A stretch of 7,884 nucleotides of DNA from an uncultured bacterium (GTDB taxonomy: Bacteria > Planctomycetota > DG-23 > SLPQ01), in NCBI GenBank assembly GCA_937863625.1, contig CALMGO010000442.1, positions 1-7,884 of the forward strand, read 5' to 3'. The stretch's first letter is position 1; each line of letters opens with the position of its first letter. Shown one piece after another: positions 1 through 5,017 of this stretch. Both the position numbers and the translations under genes were made by a program. The notes beneath the pieces are model-generated. The model made no database searches. It had not been told where the DNA came from and worked only from the letters and a program-made list of their open reading frames with translations.

Positions 1-917
1 TGACGAATCACATCCTCGAACACATGGTCGGGGACCGGGTGTTCCCAAATTACAATCAGACGCGCGGCGAGAACGATCTGGGCACAAAGACGGGCAGATT
101 CTCGATCGATGACCCGGCGTTGCAACAGATTCCGGCGCGTGATGTGGACGTGGCATCGATCGTGCGTGCGTGCTTCATACCGGGTCAGGGCATGGACTGG
201 TGCTGCGCGGATTGGGAGCAATTCGAGTTCCGGTGGTTCGCGCACTACGTAAATGAGCCAAAGATCATCGACGCGTACGTCAACGATCCATCCACGGACT
301 TTCATAAGATGGTGGCGGAACTGATCGGCATGCCGCGATCCGCGCGCTTCGCGGGGGACGCGAACGCCAAGCAGATCAATCTGGGCCTCGTGTTCGGCAT
401 GGGGGATGGCAAGCTAGCCGCTGAAATGGGCCTGGACTATACGGTCGTTACGCGCAACAGGCGCGAATGGTTGGAGCCGGGGGACGCGGCGCGCGAAGTG
501 TTTGCCAAGTACCATGGCACGATACCGGGGGTGAAACAGCTGCTTGAACGGGCATCCTCCATCGCGCGTTCGCGCGGGCATGTGCTCACTGCCATGGGGC
601 GACACATACGCTTCCCCGGCGGACGTGCCGTATACAAGGCCGGCGGACTCGTTTTCCAGGGGACTTCCGCCGACAGCATGAAGCAGAAGATGATCGAACT
701 GTATCCGATCTCGAAGAGGGAAGGATTTGAACTGCTGCTGTCGGTGCATGATGAAGTGGATGCGGATGTTCCGAAAGGGAAGGAGGGCAAGCGGGTACAG
801 GGCATCATAAAGAAGGTACTTGAAACGTTCGACGGGGAGACGTGCCCAATAAAGTGTCGGGTGCCGATCCTGTCGTCAGTGGCCGTGGGGCCGAATTGGT
901 GGGAAGCTTCTAAATAG
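1..917 (+). CDS. dpoZ: Family A DNA polymerase, C-terminal polymerase domain (5' partial); candidate DpoZ
   Basis: Replicative DNA polymerase of the Pol I family, palm/fingers part only. The reading frame is open from the first complete codon at base 3, so the true start and any 3'-5' exonuclease domain lie upstream; the ATG at 24 is internal. All family motifs appear in order: TGRFS...LQQIP (motif 1), motif A ADWEQFEFRWFAH with the catalytic Asp at 210-212 and the steric-gate Glu, motif B AKQINLGLVFGM, QGTSAD, motif C SVHDEVD with catalytic Asp at 750-752, and a GPNWWE C-terminus. Several fingers and minor-groove positions differ from E. coli Pol I (see findings). It lies immediately before purZ, as expected of DpoZ, the aminoadenine-incorporating polymerase described for phage phiVC8-type genomes. 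The family A call is secure. The DpoZ subtype is inferred from context, because no clade-specific residue could be checked. Confidence 0.9.
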   Translation, partial: TNHILEHMVGDRVFPNYNQTRGENDLGTKTGRFSIDDPALQQIPARDVDVASIVRACFIPGQGMDWCCADWEQFEFRWFAHYVNEPKIIDAYVNDPSTDFHKMVAELIGMPRSARFAGDANAKQINLGLVFGMGDGKLAAEMGLDYTVVTRNRREWLEPGDAAREVFAKYHGTIPGVKQLLERASSIARSRGHVLTAMGRHIRFPGGRAVYKAGGLVFQGTSADSMKQKMIELYPISKREGFELLLSVHDEVDADVPKGKEGKRVQGIIKKVLETFDGETCPIKCRVPILSSVAVGPNWWEASK

Positions 918-920
918 GAG
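916..920 (+). promoter_or_regulatory. Ribosome binding site of purZ, overlapping the polymerase stop
   Basis: AGGAG lies 7 bases before the ATG at 928 and shares its first two bases with the TAG stop of the polymerase gene (915-917). This fixes the purZ start and suggests translational coupling of the two genes. Confidence 0.75.
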
Positions 921-927
921 ATTTGAC

Positions 928-1983
928 ATGGACTTGATCGAAGTAATCGTTGATTTGCAGTTCGGCTCGTGTGGCAAGGGTTTGCTGGCCGGCATGCTGG
1001 CCGAGCGCGGACAGCCGGATACCGTCGTCACGGCGTGGGCACCCAATGCGGGGCATACTTACATTGACGCGAAGGGCAACAAATTCGTGAACATCGCCCT
1101 GCCCAACGGCATCGTGTCACCGAAGTTGAAACGTATCCTGCTCGGACCGGGATCGGTCATCAATCCCGACATACTGCTGGCCGAAATGGAACACTACAAG
1201 GCGCACGTGGAGAACGTCGATATCTGCATCCACGAGCACGCGGCCGTCGTTACAGAAGCACATCGCGAGGCGGAGCGCGGCTACGGATTCAACATCGGCA
1301 GCACCATGAAGGGGGTAGGCGAGGCCGTCATCCAGAAGATTCGCCGGCCGACGGGCGGCATATACCAGAACGTTGCCCGCCAATACTTCAAGGGCACCCC
1401 GCTTGAGGACAACGTGGTCACGGTGGAAGAGTATAACGCCCTGCTTGACGAGGCGGAACACGTGCTGATCGAGGGCGCGCAGGGATTCTCGCTGTCGATC
1501 AATCAGGGGTTCTATCCGTACGTCACTTCGCGCGAGTGCACCCTGCACCAGATACTGTCCGATTGCGGCATTCCGAGGGTGCGCGGCATGGTGCAGCCGC
1601 AGCTGCAAGTGTACGGGGTATGCCGCACTTACCCGATACGGGTGGCCAACCGGTACGATTCAAACGGCAACCAGATCGGCTGGTCCGGGCCGGGGTATCA
1701 CGACCAGCGGGAACTCAAGTGGGGCGATATCGGGGTCGAACCTGAACTCACGACCGTGACGAAGCTCCCACGCCGGGTGTTTACGTTCTCCATCGAGCAG
1801 ATTCGTCAGGCGATTCGCATGAACGGCGTGGATGACGTGTTCCTGAACTTCGCCAATTACCCGCAGGACGCGAACTCGATGCCGATGGACCAGATGATTA
1901 CGGATATCGGCCGTGCGGGGGCACCGGTGCGCTGGATCGGCTACGGCCCGAGCATCACCGATGTCGTTGACGTGGGGGGCTGA
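928..1983 (+). CDS. purZ: PurZ, N6-succino-2-amino-2'-deoxyadenylate synthase
   Basis: Adenylosuccinate synthetase homologue of 351 residues, shorter than bacterial PurA (about 430). PurZ ligates aspartate to dGMP, and host PurB then yields dZMP. Visible motifs: residues 12-18 FGSCGKG correspond to PurA WGDEGKG, with Ser14 replacing the catalytic Asp (E. coli Asp13), the diagnostic PurZ change. PNAGHT (39-44) keeps the catalytic His at 43. IGSTMKG (123-129) matches PurA IGTTGRG, EGAQG (182-186) and YPYVTS (196-201) are conserved, and GPSITDVVD (340-348) matches the PurA C-terminal GPDRTETM segment. The PurA guanine-recognition motif TKLD is replaced by NFAN (307-310), which fits reports that some PurZ enzymes use ATP or dATP rather than GTP as phosphate donor. 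The ATG has a good Shine-Dalgarno. The gene sits between polymerase and mazZ in one operon. An ordinary PurA is unlikely because of Ser14 and the context. Confidence 0.95.
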   Translation: MDLIEVIVDLQFGSCGKGLLAGMLAERGQPDTVVTAWAPNAGHTYIDAKGNKFVNIALPNGIVSPKLKRILLGPGSVINPDILLAEMEHYKAHVENVDICIHEHAAVVTEAHREAERGYGFNIGSTMKGVGEAVIQKIRRPTGGIYQNVARQYFKGTPLEDNVVTVEEYNALLDEAEHVLIEGAQGFSLSINQGFYPYVTSRECTLHQILSDCGIPRVRGMVQPQLQVYGVCRTYPIRVANRYDSNGNQIGWSGPGYHDQRELKWGDIGVEPELTTVTKLPRRVFTFSIEQIRQAIRMNGVDDVFLNFANYPQDANSMPMDQMITDIGRAGAPVRWIGYGPSITDVVDVGG

Positions 1984-1985
1984 TC

Positions 1986-2324
1986 ATGGGACTTCGTTCA
2001 TCAATTGGGCACATATTACGGCATCGAGCAGTGCAGGAACTGGTCGGGTCTAAGGTAGAGGCCGATCAACTGGCAGCCGTGGAACTATTCATCGTGGAGC
2101 GCGAGTTCCAGGATCGGAAACACGGTTCAATCCGCTTGACCCCACACACCATCGGCGAGTGGATTCTCATCATGGAATCGGAACTGGCCGAGGCTAAGGT
2201 CGCCCTGATCAAGGGCGGTAAAGGGCGGGATTCAGTCCTGTCCGAGATCGTGCAGGTGGGGGCGGTGGCCTTGGCCTGCATCGAGCAGCACGGTAACGGT
2301 GAAATCAAAGGGAGAGCGATATGA
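1986..2324 (+). CDS. mazZ: MazZ-like MazG-family nucleotide pyrophosphatase
   Basis: 112-residue all-helical protein of the phage MazG-like NTP pyrophosphohydrolase type. In Z-genome phages MazZ cleaves GTP/dGTP to GMP/dGMP plus pyrophosphate, supplying dGMP to PurZ. Residues 38-47 (ER..QDRK.G) followed by GEW and the metal-binding ExxE (Glu66, Glu69) are typical. The second helix reads SEIVQVGAVALACIE (86-100), with Glu87 and Gln90 where classical MazG has ExxD, a form I associate with phage members of the family. The first 30 residues show no recognised motif. The start lies 2 bases after the purZ stop; the only upstream purine run is G-rich (1974-1979), so translation may rely on coupling. 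The stop overlaps the datZ start (ATGA). The MazG-like fold is well supported; substrate specificity is inferred from neighbours. Confidence 0.82.
   Translation: MGLRSSIGHILRHRAVQELVGSKVEADQLAAVELFIVEREFQDRKHGSIRLTPHTIGEWILIMESELAEAKVALIKGGKGRDSVLSEIVQVGAVALACIEQHGNGEIKGRAI
2308..2314 (+). promoter_or_regulatory. Ribosome binding site of datZ
   Basis: AAGGGAG ends 6 bases before the ATG at 2321 and lies inside the 3' end of the mazZ reading frame. With the ATGA overlap it supports the start chosen for datZ. Confidence 0.65.
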
Positions 2325-2893
2325 CCATCAAGACCATGGGATTCTCGGAATTCATCCGGGCGGCACACGTCAAGCGCTGGCACGTGGTGAACACGACGCG
2401 CGAGCAGAACCTTGCCGAGCACCAGTACATGGTGACGCTGATCGCACTGGAACTGCGACAGCTGCTCGAACTGGATCATGAATTGGGTGATTGCTCCCCG
2501 TTCATATTGGCGGCACTATTTCACGACGCGGCCGAGATTAGGTACGGCGATGTGCCGACCCCCGGAAAGCGGTTCATAGAGCAATGGAAGCCCGATCTGT
2601 TTGATGCCATAGACGCGGCGGTGGTGCCCGAAATCCCGTATACGGCGGACTCGAACAGCACCCGGCATTTTGATCAACGATTTGTTGACATCATCCAGCT
2701 GGCCGACCGGATCGAGGCGGCGTGGTGGATCACCGAGAACGGGGCGGGACGGCACGCAGCGGCCGTCGCCAACAACGCGCGTCATCGGGTACGGGAGTTC
2801 TTGGCGGAACAACCGGAGGAGTGGCTGCCGGCCGCGAACGCCGTACTGTCGGCACTCAGCATGCCGACCATCGAAGACGTGCCGCTGCTGTGA
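2321..2893 (+). CDS. datZ: DatZ-like HD-domain dATP triphosphohydrolase
   Basis: 190-residue HD-domain phosphohydrolase related to the YfbR 5'-nucleotidase family. DatZ removes triphosphate from dATP, depleting adenine nucleotides so that the polymerase takes dZTP. The metal site is visible: His34 in LAEH, His68-Asp69 in the FHD motif, Glu72 nearby, and Asp129 in QLADRIEA. The segment GDVPTPGK (76-83) matches the conserved loop after the HD motif in YfbR-type enzymes, and the RW...R..N.AEH pattern (19-34) is also typical of them. Length agrees with YfbR and with phage DatZ. It starts within the mazZ stop (ATGA) and is followed by a GTGA overlap with the next small gene. HD fold and catalytic residues are directly visible; dATP specificity rests on being beside purZ and mazZ. 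A general dNMP nucleotidase remains possible. Confidence 0.87.
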   Translation: MTIKTMGFSEFIRAAHVKRWHVVNTTREQNLAEHQYMVTLIALELRQLLELDHELGDCSPFILAALFHDAAEIRYGDVPTPGKRFIEQWKPDLFDAIDAAVVPEIPYTADSNSTRHFDQRFVDIIQLADRIEAAWWITENGAGRHAAAVANNARHRVREFLAEQPEEWLPAANAVLSALSMPTIEDVPLL

Positions 2894-2979
2894 GGCGTCG
2901 GGCCGTGGTGTGGGGCATCATCGCCGCCTGCATCGGGGCCTTCGTAGCGGGATTAGCTAAACTAAGGAGAAAGATATGA
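2890..2979 (+). CDS. 29-residue single-pass membrane peptide, GTG start, translationally coupled
   Basis: Small gene between datZ and the next CDS. The GTG at 2890 shares bases with the datZ stop (GTGA, 2890-2893), and its own TGA shares bases with the next ATG (ATGA, 2976-2979), so it fills the gap exactly. The predicted peptide begins with Arg2-Arg4, has a hydrophobic core of roughly residues 6-23 (VVWGIIAACIGAFVAGLA), and ends in LRRKI, a typical single transmembrane helix with basic flanks. No strong Shine-Dalgarno precedes the start, so it probably depends on coupling. In-frame GTGs at 2905 and 2908 would give shorter forms. I recognise no family. The four-base overlaps on both sides and the clear membrane segment are the case for it being real. 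Confidence 0.55.
   Translation: MRRRAVVWGIIAACIGAFVAGLAKLRRKI
2964..2969 (+). promoter_or_regulatory. Strong Shine-Dalgarno for the 131-residue CDS
   Basis: AAGGAG, 6 bases before the ATG at 2976. It is among the strongest ribosome sites in the + strand operon and lies within the 3' end of the small membrane-peptide gene. Confidence 0.75.
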
Positions 2980-3371
2980 AAAAGGAAGAGTTTCTAAAAT
3001 TGCTCTCGTGCGGTCACATTAAGATGACCGATCTGACCGCCACCAAGGGCGAGGAATACAGCCGGGATGACGATCAACTGGCTAATTTCCGGCGCGCGGC
3101 AAGGGAAGCGGGCATCCGGCCGGAGCAGGCGTGGCTGGTGTTCTTCAACAAGCACGTGGATGCGATCAAGAGCTATGTGCTCAACACGGGACCACAGCCG
3201 GCGCCGTCCGAACCCATCGTCGGGCGCATCCACGACGCGATCCTGTACCTGTACCTGTTCGAAGCGTTGCTGGTGGATCGGGGGGCGGAAGTTGTGCCGC
3301 ATCTATCACGCAATCATCCAAATGCTGACTACAAGAATCATGCGTATGTTTGCGAGTGCGGCGACTATTAA
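2976..3371 (+). CDS. Conserved phage hypothetical protein, mostly helical, Nmad1/DUF1599-like pattern
   Basis: 131 residues. The pattern resembles a widespread small phage family of unknown role: KG.EYSRDDDQLANF (24-38), KH at 59-60, EPIVGRIHDAILYLYLF (79-95). The conserved acidic residues on predicted helices (Glu27, Asp31-33, Glu79, Asp87) and the D..nYL.L ending recall DUF1599, called nucleotide modification associated domain 1, but I cannot confirm membership. The C-terminal tail after residue 104 ends in a CEC motif (Cys126, Cys128) with His109, His114 and His122 nearby, which could bind a metal. It has a strong Shine-Dalgarno and an ATGA overlap with the preceding gene, so it belongs to the Z-genome operon and may act on nucleotides. 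The function is not known. Confidence 0.75.
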   Translation: MKKEEFLKLLSCGHIKMTDLTATKGEEYSRDDDQLANFRRAAREAGIRPEQAWLVFFNKHVDAIKSYVLNTGPQPAPSEPIVGRIHDAILYLYLFEALLVDRGAEVVPHLSRNHPNADYKNHAYVCECGDY

Positions 3372-3395
3372 TCCGGCAAACCTGGGTACTTTTCC

Positions 3396-3830
3396 GTGAA
3401 TGAGGGCCAGTATCAGAAGGACGTGATCGCTGCGCTGGAAGCACGCGGGTGGGCCGTGCAGGCCCACAACGACGAGGCTAACTTCATACCGGACCTGTCG
3501 TTCAGCGCGAATTACGTGGACGGGTGGATAGAGCTAAAGTGGGCAGATAAATTACCAAAGACCCTCGGCTCAATCAAGCACTGGACGAAGGGGCAGGAGG
3601 AGTGGCTCTCCAAACGCGGCCGGGCAGGGTCCGGGCACTGCTACCTGTTGCTCGGTACCCCGAAGCTGCATGTCCTGTGGCGCTGGACCGAACTCGCCCG
3701 CGTACGGAACATGCAGATGACTGCATTCCCTAAGGCCCCTATCTGCGCGCTAACTTTAGCGAAGCTAGAAGCGCCGTCGTTGGCCATAATGGCGGCGCAG
3801 ATGGACGGGTACGTGACGTTCAAGGGCTAA
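3396..3830 (+). CDS. PD-(D/E)XK nuclease, VRR-NUC / Holliday-junction resolvase type
   Basis: 144-residue small nuclease. The catalytic core is visible: a first helix with Glu3 and Gln5 (NEGQYQKDVIAALEARG), Pro32-Asp33 in FIPDLSF, Glu46-Leu-Lys48 in WIELKW, and a helix with Gln67 (KGQEEWL), matching the PD...ExK order of VRR-NUC and related phage nucleases that cut branched or nicked DNA. The start is GTG at 3396, the only start codon in frame after the preceding gene's TAA at 3369; the expected N-terminal helix begins right there. No Shine-Dalgarno is apparent, and 24 bases separate it from the previous gene, a larger gap than elsewhere in this operon. Its TAA stop overlaps the stop of the convergent gene. 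Likely role: recombination, replication-intermediate processing or host DNA degradation. The fold call is fairly sure; the exact substrate is not. Confidence 0.78.
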   Translation: MNEGQYQKDVIAALEARGWAVQAHNDEANFIPDLSFSANYVDGWIELKWADKLPKTLGSIKHWTKGQEEWLSKRGRAGSGHCYLLLGTPKLHVLWRWTELARVRNMQMTAFPKAPICALTLAKLEAPSLAIMAAQMDGYVTFKG

Positions 3831-4537
3831 TTCATAAATTCGACGAGCATTCCTTCCTGCGTGATATCGTTGTCGGCCACTCCGGCACCAGTACATTTTA
3901 TGGTGATTGCACTCCCCGTCGTTTGTACCGCCGCAAGACTACCAGTGTCGATCGTCGCCGACAGCGTAGAGGTGATGCCGAAATAGAGATAGTCGCAATT
4001 TTGCGCGTTAGCCCCGGTTGATATCACGGTAGACTGAATGCGCCATTTTCCCCCGGTAGTACCCAAGAGACTAGCAAGTACAATTTGTTGTGAACCAAAC
4101 ATCAGGGTGAGAGCTTTTGAGTTGGCGTTATTTGTATATTTGCCCCACACGGTAATCCTGATTCCTTTCCTAGCGGCAGATAAACTATCGGCTGGAAGGG
4201 AGTAGGTCATTAAATCATCTGTTCCCGCGCCAACATTGCCCACTACTGTCGTATTGACGTTGGCTACGCCGATCGGGGTTTGCGCCCCGGCCCCGGACCC
4301 CATTAACAACCCGAGCTTGGCGAGGTTGATAAACCCGTCCGCCATCTTTGCCCGGCCGGCGGCGTCCGCCGTGAGAAACCCGTCCGCCATCTTCGCGCGT
4401 CCTGTGGCATCAGCGGACAGGAATGCATCCGCCATCTTCGCGCGTCCTGTGGCATCCGCCGTGAGCGCTCCGTCGGCGAGTTCGGTGACGCTCACCAATC
4501 CGGCAGTGAGCATGTCGTGTGTGACTTTGGTCGTCAT
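3827..4537 (-). CDS. Fibre-like virion protein with N-terminal 15-residue repeats and C-terminal beta domain
   Basis: 236 residues, starting at the ATG at 4537 (MTTKVTHDML), not at the upstream in-frame ATG at 4570, because GGAG stands 6 bases before it and a small coupled gene ends 1 base upstream. Residues about 18-65 hold three copies of a 15-residue unit, consensus TADATGRAKMADGFL, typical of extended fibre shafts. The region after about residue 83 (NTTVVGNVGAGTDDLMTYSL, then ITVWGKYTNNANSK and LTLMFGSQ) resembles a beta-sandwich domain seen at the C-terminus of many phage fibre or decoration proteins. Probable role: tail or head fibre involved in surface binding. GC is high in the repeats and lower in the C-terminal part. 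It is last in the - strand module and ends tail-to-tail with the nuclease gene. Confidence 0.75.
   Translation of the reverse strand: MTTKVTHDMLTAGLVSVTELADGALTADATGRAKMADAFLSADATGRAKMADGFLTADAAGRAKMADGFINLAKLGLLMGSGAGAQTPIGVANVNTTVVGNVGAGTDDLMTYSLPADSLSAARKGIRITVWGKYTNNANSKALTLMFGSQQIVLASLLGTTGGKWRIQSTVISTGANAQNCDYLYFGITSTLSATIDTGSLAAVQTTGSAITIKCTGAGVADNDITQEGMLVEFMN
4338..4484 (-). repeat. 45-bp in-frame tandem repeat, three copies plus a degenerate fourth
   Basis: On the + strand, units begin at 4338, 4383 and 4428 (each starts TCCGCCATCTT), spaced exactly 45 bases. A diverged partial unit begins at 4473 (TCGGCGAGTTC). The second and third share a long identical core; the first differs at several bases. 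The repeats keep the reading frame of the fibre-like protein, encoding 15 residues each. Confidence 0.9.
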
Positions 4538-4538
4538 A

Positions 4539-4643
4539 TCAGGCTCCAAGCGAAAATAGATATACCACAAGAGCGGCCACCGAAACTATCAACGCCATCC
4601 GTAGCCACCATACAACGGGGTCAGAAAAATCGTTCCAGTTCAT
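4539..4643 (-). CDS. 34-residue single-pass membrane protein
   Basis: A small gene too short for usual gene calling. The peptide starts MNWNDFSDPVVWWLR and continues into a hydrophobic stretch, about residues 17-32 (ALIVSVAALVVYLFSL), ending in GA. This is one transmembrane helix with an acidic, Trp-rich N-terminus. Its ATG overlaps the stop of the upstream 94-residue gene (ATGA), AGGA stands 4 bases before the start, and its TGA ends 1 base before the next ATG. An alternative in-frame ATG five codons upstream (MGQEKM...) lacks a clear ribosome site. Next to another membrane protein in a virion module, it may be a holin-like or lysis accessory peptide, but there is no family match I recognise. 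Confidence 0.6.
   Translation of the reverse strand: MNWNDFSDPVVWWLRMALIVSVAALVVYLFSLGA
4544..4547 (-). promoter_or_regulatory. Ribosome binding site setting the fibre-like protein start at 4537
   Basis: GGAG on the - strand, 6 bases before the ATG at 4537. It lies inside the end of the 34-residue gene and argues against the alternative ATG at 4570. Confidence 0.65.
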
Positions 4644-4924
4644 CTTTTCCTGTCCCATCTGTCAATTACGTTGTCGATTCGGCCAACGAGGCGATTCATT
4701 GCATCTAATACCTCGGTATGTCGTGCCCGGTCCTCGGCAGCGTGCTTATCCTGATCTTCCTTCTGCCGAGCGATAAGTTCCTTCTGCTGCGCCTGGACAA
4801 CCTGGACGACGGACAAGTCAACGCGCAAAGAATAGTAAGCCCCGACCGGGGACAGCACGGCCGCGATCAATAGCGACCACTCGCCGATCGAGAACTTACG
4901 CAGGAGGGTGAAGAGGGGTTTCAT
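4640..4924 (-). CDS. 94-residue N-terminal membrane anchor plus coiled-coil protein (possible spanin- or holin-accessory-like)
   Basis: A basic N-terminus (Lys2, Arg9, Lys10) is followed by one transmembrane segment, about residues 17-33 (SLLIAAVLSPVGAYYSL), then a long charged helix (residues 36-94) rich in Gln, Lys, Glu and Arg that looks like a coiled coil. An N-terminal anchor with a helical ectodomain resembles phage inner-membrane spanins (Rz type), although 94 residues is short and no lipobox partner is seen nearby. It starts 29 bases inside the preceding Cys-rich small gene, with a weak AGAAG upstream, and its stop overlaps the next start. The call as a coding gene is good; the function is a guess from topology. 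Confidence 0.65.
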   Translation of the reverse strand: MKPLFTLLRKFSIGEWSLLIAAVLSPVGAYYSLRVDLSVVQVVQAQQKELIARQKEDQDKHAAEDRARHTEVLDAMNRLVGRIDNVIDRWDRKR

Positions 4925-5015
4925 CGATCTTCTCGTCTTCTTGTTGCTCGATCAGTCCGCAATCACAGCAGGATGCGTCTTCGTGGATACGGCAGTCTTC
5001 GGTGTGGTCGTTCAT
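4896..5015 (-). CDS. 39-residue acidic Cys-rich peptide, possible zinc-binding
   Basis: Fills the gap between the tail fibre stop (TGA 5020-5018) and the 94-residue gene. The ATG at 5015 is 2 bases after the fibre stop; the upstream GGA is a weak ribosome site. The predicted sequence begins MNDHTEDCRIHEDASCCDCG: Cys8-x2-His11 and Cys16-x2-Cys19 form a plausible small zinc site, followed by an acidic helix. It overlaps the next gene by 29 bases in another frame. I recognise no family. Cysteine spacing and exact gap filling support it; the long overlap and weak ribosome site count against it. Confidence 0.45.
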   Translation of the reverse strand: MNDHTEDCRIHEDASCCDCGLIEQQEDEKIDETPLHPPA

Positions 5016-5017
5016 GG

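Noticed and set aside
1..24. Polymerase gene starting at the ATG at 24
   Set aside because: The frame is open back to the window edge, and the product from 24 would lack the rest of the polymerase thumb and any exonuclease domain.
1117..1608. - strand open frame of 163 codons inside purZ
   Set aside because: It lies wholly within a confidently identified gene in GC-rich DNA, and its product has no recognisable motif.
928..1983. Ordinary adenylosuccinate synthetase (PurA)
   Set aside because: The catalytic Asp is Ser, the TKLD motif is absent, the protein is about 80 residues short, and it sits among DatZ/MazZ-type genes.
2722..2889. Longer version of the small membrane peptide starting at the ATG at 2722
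   Set aside because: It would overlap datZ for more than 160 bases with an Arg-rich out-of-frame shadow; the GTG at 2890 gives an exact coupled gene instead.
3748..3761. Short palindrome CGCTA-ACTT-TAGCG as an operator or terminator
   Set aside because: Only a five-base stem inside the nuclease reading frame, not repeated elsewhere and not next to a promoter-like sequence.
3771..3798. Inverted repeat GCGCCG...CGGCGC near the end of the nuclease gene as a terminator
   Set aside because: Six-base stem with a 16-base loop and no T-tract on either strand; it lies in coding sequence and is expected by chance in GC-rich DNA.
4338..4484. CRISPR-like or regulatory repeat array
   Set aside because: Units are directly adjacent with no spacers, the period is a multiple of three, and they translate to a regular 15-residue protein repeat.
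4236..4559. + strand open frame of 107 codons opposite the repeats
   Set aside because: It is antisense to the fibre-like gene, has a low-complexity product caused by the repeats, and has no supporting ribosome site or neighbours on that strand.
4538..4570. N-terminal extension of the fibre-like protein from the ATG at 4570
   Set aside because: The 11 extra residues overlap the 34-residue gene, and the clear GGAG ribosome site points to the ATG at 4537.
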